DNA from: Christiangramia sp.
GTDB lineage: Bacteria; Bacteroidota; Bacteroidia; Flavobacteriales; Flavobacteriaceae
DNA: 5,843 nt
Assembly: GCA_024644145.1 (NCBI GenBank)
Contig: JAHELO010000121.1
Coordinates: 1-5,843 of the forward strand
Direction of reading: 5' to 3'
This document shows positions 1 to 5,843 of the stretch, in pieces (position 1 is the first letter of the stretch; each line of letters opens with the position of its first letter). A program made the translations under genes and the position numbers. A model generated the notes under the pieces. The model was given only the letters and a program-made list of their open reading frames with translations. It was not told the origin of the DNA and did not search any database.

Positions 1-1573
1 ATTCGTAACCCAGTTCATACACCGCTTTTTCCAATAGACAATAATCCAGTAAAAATTCTATTTCCTGCTTATATCCTATGTTAAGATTTTCATTTTGTAC
101 TTTATCGATATAGGTCTCCATAAAAACGCCGATCATGAACTTATACAAGATTTCACCGGCATCAAACATGTCTTCCTGCGAGGTAGTGAAACTTCCGTCA
201 TTGTTAAAAATTGTAGAGTAAATGGCGTAATGGAATGATCTGAACATTCCTGCCACATCTTTTAAGGGTGGTTGTTTCACTTTTCTATCCTGAATGGTAC
301 TTTCTGGTTCACCTTCAAAATCCAGCAAATAAAAATCATCATGGTCTACCAGTACCTGTCCCAAATGAAAATCACCATGTATTCTAATACGCTCACTTTT
401 CATCCTGGTCCAGTTAAAATTCAGAAAGTGTTCTCTGATCTCTTTTTTCTTGTCCAGGAATTCCTTGGCCAGCTCCAGTGCTTCTCCATCTAACTTATGC
501 ATGTTATTTTCGATGGTGTTCAACCTGTTCTGGAACATATATATAAGACGGTTCTTCAGCCATACGGCATAATCTCCATTATACTTCTGGGGAGTAAATG
601 CGGTATCCTGCATATCGCTGCCCAGGGCAATATGCATCTCTGCGGTTCTTAAGGCGAGCTTGGAAACTTTTAGAAAAATGTTGAGCCCTGCAAAATCTAT
701 TATTTCAGGCGGGATGGTACTTATAGGTTGTCTTTGATATAAAGGGATATCAGGCAGTTTATTCACCTTAATCCTTTTCTTTTCAATATTGGTGTAGACA
801 GATTTTAGTTCCTGAAGCATATATTTCCAGGCGTCACCTTCATTCTCCAGTAGATCCTGCATAAGGCCTAGTGTGATAGTATCACCATTATCCATAGCCA
901 GGTTGATACTGCCCACATAGGCCGGAATATTCTTGAAATTGCTTTTTTCAGTAAGGAACCTGCTAATTTCGTAATCTGGATTCTTGCTCGTATAGATCCT
1001 TCTGAAGAATTTCATTACATGCGATTCATTGTAAATAATCGAAGTATTGCTCTGTTCCCCTCCCATAAACCGTGAAGATTTATATTTCATGGGTTTGACG
1101 GTCTCAGACCTGTGAAAGATTACCTTTTTACCTTCCTGATCTGATGTGTAAGCCATGATCTTATCAAAAACCAGATGCCTGAAATCTTCAATATGAATAG
1201 CATCAATTAAATGTCCTTCTTCACCCCGAAATGTTACCGGCGCTATGATGGTATTCGTCTCCAGTTTTCCCTCTGTTTCTGAAATAAAACTTAGGGGAAT
1301 AAAATAATCCTGAAAAAAAGCCTCGCTGAAGTTGATCTCGATCAGCACGCCATAAAAAGTGTTTTTTTCTGAAGTTAATTTGCAGTGGTCTACAACTTCA
1401 ATGTATTTAAGTGTACTTGATTTTCCTGCATACCAGCGTTTTTTGAGAATATAGTTCTCAAGGATCTCGGTGCTGAAAGTCTTGATGAATTCCTGATCTT
1501 CAAATGCACCTTTCCAGGTGCATTTAAATTGAAAATCTGATGTGTTTATCTTTGATTTCACCTTCTTCGCCAT
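1..1573 (-). CDS. mak: Maltokinase (maltose 1-phosphate-forming), C-terminus cut by window edge
   Basis: This cytoplasmic kinase phosphorylates maltose with ATP to maltose 1-phosphate, the donor used by GlgE. I translated 524 uninterrupted codons from the ATG at 1573 to the left edge. Visible motifs are the N-terminal cap signature KKRWYAGK (about residues 44-51), the nucleotide-pocket strand GGEQSNTSI (171-179) with a likely ATP-contacting lysine in VMKFFRR (Lys188), the catalytic loop IHGDFHLGQ (398-406, Asp401), and the metal-binding LLDFEGEP (416-423, Asp418). These are the hallmarks of the maltokinase branch of the aminoglycoside phosphotransferase-like fold. The visible end, LLEKAVYELGYE, is the usual start of the family's last helix, so probably only about 15-25 residues are missing. 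It is a free-standing kinase at its N-terminus, not the C-terminal half of a TreS-Mak fusion. The start is 4 nt after the glgE stop (TGA-GAGC-ATG), which suggests translational coupling. No strong ribosome binding site is seen. Confidence 0.93.
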   Translation of the reverse strand, partial: MAKKVKSKINTSDFQFKCTWKGAFEDQEFIKTFSTEILENYILKKRWYAGKSSTLKYIEVVDHCKLTSEKNTFYGVLIEINFSEAFFQDYFIPLSFISETEGKLETNTIIAPVTFRGEEGHLIDAIHIEDFRHLVFDKIMAYTSDQEGKKVIFHRSETVKPMKYKSSRFMGGEQSNTSIIYNESHVMKFFRRIYTSKNPDYEISRFLTEKSNFKNIPAYVGSINLAMDNGDTITLGLMQDLLENEGDAWKYMLQELKSVYTNIEKKRIKVNKLPDIPLYQRQPISTIPPEIIDFAGLNIFLKVSKLALRTAEMHIALGSDMQDTAFTPQKYNGDYAVWLKNRLIYMFQNRLNTIENNMHKLDGEALELAKEFLDKKKEIREHFLNFNWTRMKSERIRIHGDFHLGQVLVDHDDFYLLDFEGEPESTIQDRKVKQPPLKDVAGMFRSFHYAIYSTIFNNDGSFTTSQEDMFDAGEILYKFMIGVFMETYIDKVQNENLNIGYKQEIEFLLDYCLLEKAVYELGYE

Positions 1574-1577
1574 GCTC

Positions 1578-3521
1578 TCAGTTTTTATGAATTTTAAAAA
1601 GGTGAAATGGCATTCCGGGGTGTAACTCTACAAAGCACCATTCCTGGTCCCAATTATAGGAATTACCGGTAATTAGATCTTCAACTCTTATGTTCTGCCC
1701 GAAATCGAGGCTTAGTTCATGCCTGGGGACTTTAACTGAAGCCTGTTTGGAATTATGCGGATCAAGGCTCACCACCATTAAGGTGTTATTTTGTCGCTCC
1801 TCATCGTATTTGTAATATGCCATCATTCCATCATCATGTATTTCACAAAAATGTATGTTGTTGGTTTGTTGCAGTGACGAGTTTTCCTTTCTTGCCTGGT
1901 TGATTCTGGCGATCACCCGCATCAGTTTATTTTCAGCTTTCCAGTCCCAGTGTCTTATTTGATATTTTTCTGAGTCATGGTATTCCTCTTTTCCAGGGAT
2001 GGCGTCTGAGATCATGAATTCATATACAGGTCCATAGATGCCGGTATTAGAACTCAAAGTGGCTGCGAGAAAGTACCTTATCATGTACATGGATTCGTTA
2101 GCGCCTTGCAGATGGAACGGATTTATATCTGGAGTGTTCGGCCAGAAATTAGGTCTGAAATATTCCTTTAGATCTGTATTTGTAAGCTCGTTTACATAAT
2201 CTATTATTTCATGTTTATGGTTGCGCCAGGTAAAGTATGTATAAGACTGGGTGAAACCCTGCTTTGCCAGCTGCTCCATGATCTTGGGCCTCGTAAAGGC
2301 TTCTGAAAGGAACAGCGTATCAGGATGTTTTTTCTTAACCTCGGCAATAAGCCAACCCCAGAAGTAGAAGGGTTTAGTGTGGGGGTTGTCTACCCTGAAG
2401 ATATTTATTCCAGCTTCTTCTATCCAGTAAAGAACAATATCCCTGAATTCTGTCCACATTTTTTTCCATTCTTCAGATTCAAAATATATGGGAAGTATAT
2501 CCTGGTATTTTTTTGGAGGATTTTCGGCGTACTGAATGCTGCCATCGGGTCTCCATTTAAACCATTTTGGGTGCTCTTTTACATAGGGATGGTCTGGTGC
2601 AGCCTGCAGAGCAAAATCCATTGCAATTTCAATGTCCAGTTCTTTTGCTTTTTGAACTAAAGATTTGAACTCTTTTATATTTCCAAGTTGAGGATGAAGG
2701 TCTTTGTGACCTCCTTTTTGCGACCCAATTCCCCACGGCGAACCAACATCATCTGGTGCAGCGGTAGTGGAGTTATTCTTTCCTTTCCGGTTTACTTCAC
2801 CAATGGGATGTACGGGTGGGAAATATAAAACGTCAAAACCCATTTCAGCGATCCGGGGAAGGATCTTTTCACAATCTTTAAAAGTACCATGCCGGCCTTC
2901 TTGCGAAGATGAAGACCTGGGGAAAAACTCGTACCAGGTACTAAATCTGGCTTTTTCCCGGTCTACATAAACCGGTATTTTTTGTGATTCATAAGGCACT
3001 GCTTTAATAGGATACTTTAGGAATATTGCCTCCAGGTGACTGTCTAAACAAATATTTACTGCCTCCTCATATTTTTCTGGTTCAGTAAAAGAAGCTATGG
3101 CACTTTTTATAAATTCAGCTTCAGATTTACTACATTTTTTAAGCAGTGGTTTAAGAAGCTCTGCACCTTCCAGTAATTCTGAATTAACCTGCTGCCCATC
3201 TTCGATCTTTTTAATTGTTCCATGACGCCAGTTAAGACCATGATCTTCCCATCCCTGGATATAATATTCATAGGCGCCTTGATTTTCTACCTTAAAGGAA
3301 CCACTCCAGCCGTCGTTAACCGTAGGGTGCATTCTGGTTTCGTTCCAGCTGCGCTCTTTTTCATGTTTATAGAAAATGGAAGCCTGGATGATATCGTGAC
3401 CGTCTCCAAAAATATCAGCGTTCACTGCGACGATCTCATTAACCACTCGCTTTACGGCATAAGCACCGCAATTGATAATGGGTTTAATATTCTCAATTAC
3501 AATCCGGCTTTTTTCGAGCAT
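1578..3521 (-). CDS. glgE: Alpha-1,4-glucan:maltose-1-phosphate maltosyltransferase (GlgE), GH13
   Basis: GlgE transfers maltosyl units from alpha-maltose 1-phosphate to the non-reducing end of alpha-1,4-glucans, releasing phosphate. The 647-residue product has the family's usual length. Residues about 1-110 form an N-terminal beta domain, about 115-185 a helical segment, and from REKARFSTWYEFFPRS (188-203) the GH13 barrel begins, with HGTFKD (211-216) and FPPVHPIG (234-241). ENPPKKYQD (333-341) matches the maltose 1-phosphate-binding stretch. Asp378 in FRVDNP is the expected nucleophile, followed by Asn379. Glu407 in FLSEAF is the acid/base, 29 residues later as in the Streptomyces enzyme. 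Asp465 in NTPDI fits the third carboxylate. A C-terminal beta domain occupies about 550-647. All key residues are present and the gene appears intact. It is the first gene of an operon with mak. The ATG at 3521 gives the standard N-terminus. No Shine-Dalgarno sequence precedes it, as is common in Bacteroidota. Confidence 0.97.
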   Translation of the reverse strand: MLEKSRIVIENIKPIINCGAYAVKRVVNEIVAVNADIFGDGHDIIQASIFYKHEKERSWNETRMHPTVNDGWSGSFKVENQGAYEYYIQGWEDHGLNWRHGTIKKIEDGQQVNSELLEGAELLKPLLKKCSKSEAEFIKSAIASFTEPEKYEEAVNICLDSHLEAIFLKYPIKAVPYESQKIPVYVDREKARFSTWYEFFPRSSSSQEGRHGTFKDCEKILPRIAEMGFDVLYFPPVHPIGEVNRKGKNNSTTAAPDDVGSPWGIGSQKGGHKDLHPQLGNIKEFKSLVQKAKELDIEIAMDFALQAAPDHPYVKEHPKWFKWRPDGSIQYAENPPKKYQDILPIYFESEEWKKMWTEFRDIVLYWIEEAGINIFRVDNPHTKPFYFWGWLIAEVKKKHPDTLFLSEAFTRPKIMEQLAKQGFTQSYTYFTWRNHKHEIIDYVNELTNTDLKEYFRPNFWPNTPDINPFHLQGANESMYMIRYFLAATLSSNTGIYGPVYEFMISDAIPGKEEYHDSEKYQIRHWDWKAENKLMRVIARINQARKENSSLQQTNNIHFCEIHDDGMMAYYKYDEERQNNTLMVVSLDPHNSKQASVKVPRHELSLDFGQNIRVEDLITGNSYNWDQEWCFVELHPGMPFHLFKIHKN

Positions 3522-3748
3522 ATGAGTCTGTTTTTTAAATTTTCATTTTACCAGAATCTTAAATTTAATAAACTGATTTCAAAGTTCGTCTGGAATTGCC
3601 AACTTGTTTGGTTTTTTGACAATTAATTAAGTTTTAGATGTTTAAAAACTCAATGAGAAAAGAATTTTCTTGGTGAATTCCTTAAAATTTAAGAATTTAG
3701 AATTGTCCCTGCAAAATTTTGTCTTTCAACCAATCAAATTATAATCAT
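3522..3748. other. AT-rich divergent intergenic region between glgE and the lipoprotein gene
   Basis: This 227-nt gap must hold the promoters of both glgE (leftward) and the lipoprotein gene (rightward). It is strongly AT-rich. I find no full match to the flavobacterial pair TTG / TAnnTTTG at proper spacing on either strand. The nearest -7-like matches are TAGAATTG (3698-3705, one mismatch) and AAATTTTG (3714-3721, one mismatch) on the plus strand, and TAAATTTA on the minus strand (within 3559-3568, one mismatch). None has a TTG at a good distance. Two small AT palindromes are present: TTAAATTTAA at 3559-3568 and CTTAAAATTTAAG at 3681-3693. No convincing small gene or structured RNA is seen. 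Confidence 0.6.
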
Positions 3749-4738
3749 ATGAAAATCAGTAAAATCACTAAGATTTGCACCAGGGTATTGCTTTTAATTT
3801 TTATTGGGTCTGTTACATTGGCCTGCCAGGATAAAGAGAAAAAAGATGAAACTGAGATGGATAAGGACCTTACAGAAAGTACGGCGGAACAAAGTGAAAA
3901 AACTAAATCTGCGGTAGTGGATATAACCACCAATGCCATGGAATTTAAAACGAAAGATGAATTACCATCAGGCTGGCATACCTTCAGGTATAAGAATAAA
4001 TCTAATGAAACTCATTTCGTGCTTTTTGAAAAATATCCGGAGGGGAGAGGGCTGGAAGATGCCCAGGCTGATTTAACCGGACCATTTCAGGAGGGAATGA
4101 ATGCGATCATTGCAGGCGATCAGGAAGCTGCAAATACAGCATTTTCCAAATTACCGGAGTGGTTTCAGGAGGTGGAGTTTACCGGTGGCGTTGGGCTAAC
4201 TTCGGCTCAAACTACCAGTGAGTCAACTATCTATTTAGAGCCAGGCACTTATCTTATGGAATGTTACGTAAAAATGCCCAATGGTGTATTTCATTCTGTC
4301 CAGGGAATGTTTAAGGAGATTCAGGTTACTCAGGCAGATAGTTCTAAAGTTGAGGTGACTGAAGATTACACAATCTCAATAGATGCTGTTAATGGAATCA
4401 CTTTTAATGAAAAGGTAACACCAGGGGAAAAGATCTTCAAAGTGGAATTCGGCGAACAAAAAGTACATGAGAATTTTGTTAAGCACGACGTGAATTTAGT
4501 CTGGGTAGACCAGGGAGCTGATATGGCAGCACTAAATAGCTGGATGAACTGGGCAAATCCTAAAGGTTTACAAACACCCGCGCCGCAGGGATTTAAATTC
4601 CTGGGCGGAATGCAGGAAATGAATGCCGGCGGGACAGGATATTTTAAAGCAGATCTTAGGCCAGGAACTTATGCCCTGGTTTCTGAAGTGCCAGATCCTC
4701 AAAGTAAAGGATTGCTCAAAACATTTACAGTTAAATAA
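3749..4738 (+). CDS. Lipoprotein with two cupredoxin-like domains, candidate type 1 copper site in the first
   Basis: I cannot assign a named family. The 329-residue product starts with a lipoprotein signal: basic MKISKITK, hydrophobic core 13-20, and lipobox VTLAC with Cys26 as the lipidated residue. An acidic/lysine linker rich in Glu, Asp and Ser follows (27-54). Two similar beta-rich halves follow, about 56-193 and 201-329. Each ends in a PGTY strand (165-168 and 305-308), preceded by a GG-containing strand. This is the layout of cupredoxin folds, in which a ligand loop follows such a strand. In the first half, His89 (ETHFVLF) plus Cys172, His182 and Met187 could form a type 1 copper site with spacing C-x9-H-x4-M. 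The second half keeps a His (246) at the first position but lacks the Cys/His/Met set. The ATG at 3749 is chosen because it gives a proper signal peptide; a TTG 30 nt upstream would add a polar extension. Copper binding is inferred and the role is unknown. A redox or metal-handling job at the cell envelope is plausible. Confidence 0.85.
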   Translation: MKISKITKICTRVLLLIFIGSVTLACQDKEKKDETEMDKDLTESTAEQSEKTKSAVVDITTNAMEFKTKDELPSGWHTFRYKNKSNETHFVLFEKYPEGRGLEDAQADLTGPFQEGMNAIIAGDQEAANTAFSKLPEWFQEVEFTGGVGLTSAQTTSESTIYLEPGTYLMECYVKMPNGVFHSVQGMFKEIQVTQADSSKVEVTEDYTISIDAVNGITFNEKVTPGEKIFKVEFGEQKVHENFVKHDVNLVWVDQGADMAALNSWMNWANPKGLQTPAPQGFKFLGGMQEMNAGGTGYFKADLRPGTYALVSEVPDPQSKGLLKTFTVK

Positions 4739-4768
4739 AAAAGGAAACCGGCAGATGCCGGTTTTTTT
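4737..4768. terminator. Bidirectional intrinsic terminator between convergent genes
   Basis: A perfect 8-bp stem, AAACCGGC (4745-4752) and GCCGGTTT (4757-4764), closes a 4-nt AGAT loop. It is followed on the plus strand by a run of seven T (4762-4768) and on the minus strand by six T (complement of 4742-4737) after two C. It can therefore end transcription from both sides. The lipoprotein stop codon (4736-4738) overlaps the left A tract, and the cytochrome stop codon (complement of 4769-4767) overlaps the right T tract. Only 28 nt separate the two stop codons. Confidence 0.92.
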
Positions 4769-5393
4769 ATGCTGTTTTGAGACTATCCAGTTTATTAGGT
4801 GGTACAGGTGCAGGAACTTCATTTTTAACCGGCCGGGTACTTTGCAAATATTTATATATAGCCTCTAGATCTTCGTCGGCCATTTTTGCGAAATTTTCCC
4901 AGGGCATTGGAGGCAGGATGGTCCTGCCATTTTTATCACCTTTTAATTTTCCTTCTTTCATGGCTGTGGTAAATTGCTTCAGGCTCCAATTGCCTATGCC
5001 GGTGTCATCTGAAGTGATATTTGCCGAGTATGAAACTCCCCAGGGACCTACAAAAGCAGTGAGGTCACCATTCATTAACATCCATCCATCCTGTATGGCT
5101 TGTTGGTTCATCGGGGGCAATGAATTTCCTGCCTGGTAGCCCGATAAGGCCAGTTCAGGAATTTCTTCAATTCCTTTTTCACCCATGCGTTTAGGAGAAT
5201 GACAATCATGGCAGCCAATGGTTTTTACGAGATATTCACCTCGCTTAATGCTATCTGTGGCTGTCAATTTTTTCTCTTCTGGTACCTCCTGGTATTCTTT
5301 GTTATTACATGATGTTAATATTAACATCGCTGCAAGAAGTAATGCCGGTAGTATAGCTGCTATCTCCCGGACCTTTAAATTTTTGTGGATCAT
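4767..5393 (-). CDS. Monohaem class I cytochrome c, lipoprotein
   Basis: This is a 208-residue electron-transfer protein with one covalently bound haem, expected to be membrane-anchored on the outer face of the inner membrane or in the outer membrane. The N-terminus has Lys/Arg residues, a hydrophobic stretch (about 11-26) and a canonical lipobox LTSC with Cys29 as the lipidation site. After a charged linker, the haem site CHDCH lies at 61-65 within RGEYLVKTIGCHDCH. The probable distal ligand is Met163 in LPPMPW. The family's closing helix DEDLEAIYKYLQS (173-185) and RPV follow. The stretch NITSDDTGIGNWS (125-137) resembles the haem domains of alcohol/gluconate dehydrogenase cytochrome subunits, a resemblance judged from memory. 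Only one CxxCH is present, so it is monohaem. The ATG at 5393 is preceded by a weak ACTAAAG. It is convergent with the cupredoxin-like lipoprotein gene and divergent from the methyltransferase gene. No dedicated dehydrogenase is adjacent, so its redox partner is unknown. Confidence 0.94.
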   Translation of the reverse strand: MIHKNLKVREIAAILPALLLAAMLILTSCNNKEYQEVPEEKKLTATDSIKRGEYLVKTIGCHDCHSPKRMGEKGIEEIPELALSGYQAGNSLPPMNQQAIQDGWMLMNGDLTAFVGPWGVSYSANITSDDTGIGNWSLKQFTTAMKEGKLKGDKNGRTILPPMPWENFAKMADEDLEAIYKYLQSTRPVKNEVPAPVPPNKLDSLKTA

Positions 5394-5547
5394 CTTTAGT
5401 ATTATTTTGGTTGGTCTATTCTCTAAGTTATTATAACTAATTGAATTTCAGATAAATATTAGGTAAAAGCCTTATGAAAGGCGACAAATGGCGATTCTCG
5501 GTATACGTAATGAAATAATTTTCTGCTAAGAATATTACTTTTGTGGA
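5394..5547. other. Divergent intergenic region between cytochrome c and RNA methyltransferase genes
   Basis: The 154-nt gap should carry promoters for both flanking genes. It contains a short perfect hairpin, GCCTT-ATGA-AAGGC (5469-5482), with no T tract, so it is not an intrinsic terminator. The pentamer GGCGA occurs twice, at 5480-5484 and 5490-5494. For the leftward cytochrome gene the best -7-like match is TAACTTAG (complement of about 5425-5432, one mismatch), with no TTG at the right distance. No small gene is supported. Confidence 0.55.
5536..5543 (+). promoter_or_regulatory. Candidate Bacteroidota -7 promoter element for the RNA methyltransferase gene
   Basis: TACTTTTG is a full match to the TAnnTTTG element recognised by the primary sigma factor of Bacteroidota. 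It ends 4 nt before the ATG at 5548, so initiation here would give a transcript with almost no leader. No TTG or TTTG is found 17-23 nt upstream, so this may be a chance match. Confidence 0.35.
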
Positions 5548-5843
5548 ATGGAGACAGATAATCTTAAGCAGGGATTTTTTGGTATAGGTATACAAAACGG
5601 AAAGACCCCCGAGAATCTAGGAGTATTATGGAGATCGGCGCAAAATATGGGAGCCAGTTTTATTTTTACAATCGGGAACAGGTATTCAAAACAGGCTTGT
5701 GATACGCATAAAGCGGTGGGAGCAATGCCTTATTTCCATTATAAGACATTTGAAGATTTTTATGCGCATTTACCTAAAGGAGCAATGCTGGTGGGTGTAG
5801 AACTTACAGAGGACGCGCAACCCCTGGAGGAATTTAAACATCC
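5548..5843 (+). CDS. TrmH/SpoU-family RNA 2'-O-methyltransferase, N-terminal part
   Basis: This is an S-adenosylmethionine-dependent SPOUT-fold enzyme that methylates a ribose 2'-hydroxyl in tRNA or rRNA; the exact target cannot be told from sequence. The frame is open for 98 codons to the right edge. Motif 1 is clear in ENLGVLWRSAQNMGA (22-36): Asn23 and Arg29 have the same spacing as the conserved Asn and catalytic Arg of E. coli TrmH. DTHKAVGAMPYFHY (52-65) and LVGVEL (81-86) also fit bacteroidal members of the family. Motifs 2 and 3, which form the knot and the cofactor pocket, lie beyond the window; a complete protein would be expected to have roughly 170-200 residues or more. The ATG at 5548 is the only suitable start before motif 1. 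No Shine-Dalgarno sequence precedes it, and a candidate -7 element lies directly upstream. Confidence 0.93.
   Translation, partial: METDNLKQGFFGIGIQNGKTPENLGVLWRSAQNMGASFIFTIGNRYSKQACDTHKAVGAMPYFHYKTFEDFYAHLPKGAMLVGVELTEDAQPLEEFKH

Noticed and set aside
272..493. Plus-strand open frame inside mak
   Set aside because: It is antisense to a kinase with clear motifs (HGD loop and DFE), and its own translation has no recognisable domain.
2325..2970. Two plus-strand open frames inside glgE
   Set aside because: They lie opposite the GH13 catalytic barrel of glgE and have no family features or ribosome binding sites.
3222..3626. 134-codon plus-strand open frame overlapping the 5' end of glgE and the intergenic region
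   Set aside because: Most of it is antisense to the conserved GlgE N-terminus. The part in the intergenic region is low-complexity AT-rich coding, and no start signal is seen.
3740..3745. TATAAT hexamer just before the lipoprotein start codon
   Set aside because: Transcription would begin inside the coding region, there is no well-placed -35 box, and Bacteroidota use a different consensus. Chance match in AT-rich DNA.
3719..3748. TTG start 30 nt upstream for the lipoprotein gene
   Set aside because: It would add ten mainly polar residues before MKISK and spoil a clean lipoprotein signal peptide. The ATG at 3749 is preferred.
4568..4868. Open frames on both strands across the terminator, antisense or out of frame to the lipoprotein and cytochrome genes
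   Set aside because: They run through the terminator hairpin and parts of two well-supported genes and have no domain content.
4777..5436. Two plus-strand open frames opposite the cytochrome c gene
   Set aside because: They are antisense to a gene with an intact haem motif, distal Met and signal peptide, and carry no features of their own.
5474..5518. 14-codon ATG frame (MKGDKWRFSVYVMK) upstream of the methyltransferase gene
   Set aside because: Too short to support. Its start sits in the hairpin loop, there is no ribosome binding site at proper spacing, and it does not resemble a known leader peptide.

Overview
The window looks like chromosomal DNA of a member of Bacteroidota, most likely the marine/soil Flavobacteriaceae (Gramella/Christiangramia–Salegentibacter type). 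The basis is AT-rich intergenic DNA, almost no Shine-Dalgarno sequences before the starts, a TAnnTTTG-type promoter element before the last gene, two lipoproteins with short basic signal peptides, and protein wording that matches flavobacterial homologues from memory. The genus is a guess. I see no mobile element, CRISPR array, rRNA or tRNA.

Layout. (1) Positions 1-3521, minus strand: two genes of the GlgE alpha-glucan pathway. glgE comes first, followed after 4 nt by a maltokinase gene that runs off the left edge with only its extreme C-terminus missing. Maltokinase makes maltose 1-phosphate from maltose and ATP, and GlgE adds that maltosyl unit to a growing alpha-1,4-glucan. TreS (trehalose to maltose) and the branching enzyme GlgB are the usual partners and would be expected beyond position 1, but they are not visible here. 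(2) Positions 3522-3748: an AT-rich divergent intergenic region. (3) Positions 3749-4738, plus strand: a lipoprotein built from two related beta-rich, cupredoxin-like halves. The first half carries a candidate His/Cys/His/Met copper site with an unusually long ligand loop. (4) Positions 4737-4768: a compact bidirectional terminator whose flanking A and T tracts contain the stop codons of both convergent genes. (5) Positions 4767-5393, minus strand: a monohaem class I cytochrome c lipoprotein. (6) Positions 5394-5547: a divergent intergenic region. (7) Position 5548 to the right edge, plus strand: the N-terminal part of a TrmH/SpoU-family RNA methyltransferase.

How the genes fit together. The glycogen pair is a clear operon. 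The cupredoxin-like lipoprotein and the cytochrome c are convergent, so they are not one operon, but both are predicted membrane-anchored extracytoplasmic redox proteins and could exchange electrons (inference only). The methyltransferase is an unrelated housekeeping gene. Most of the window is ordinary. The least described item is the two-domain cupredoxin-like lipoprotein.
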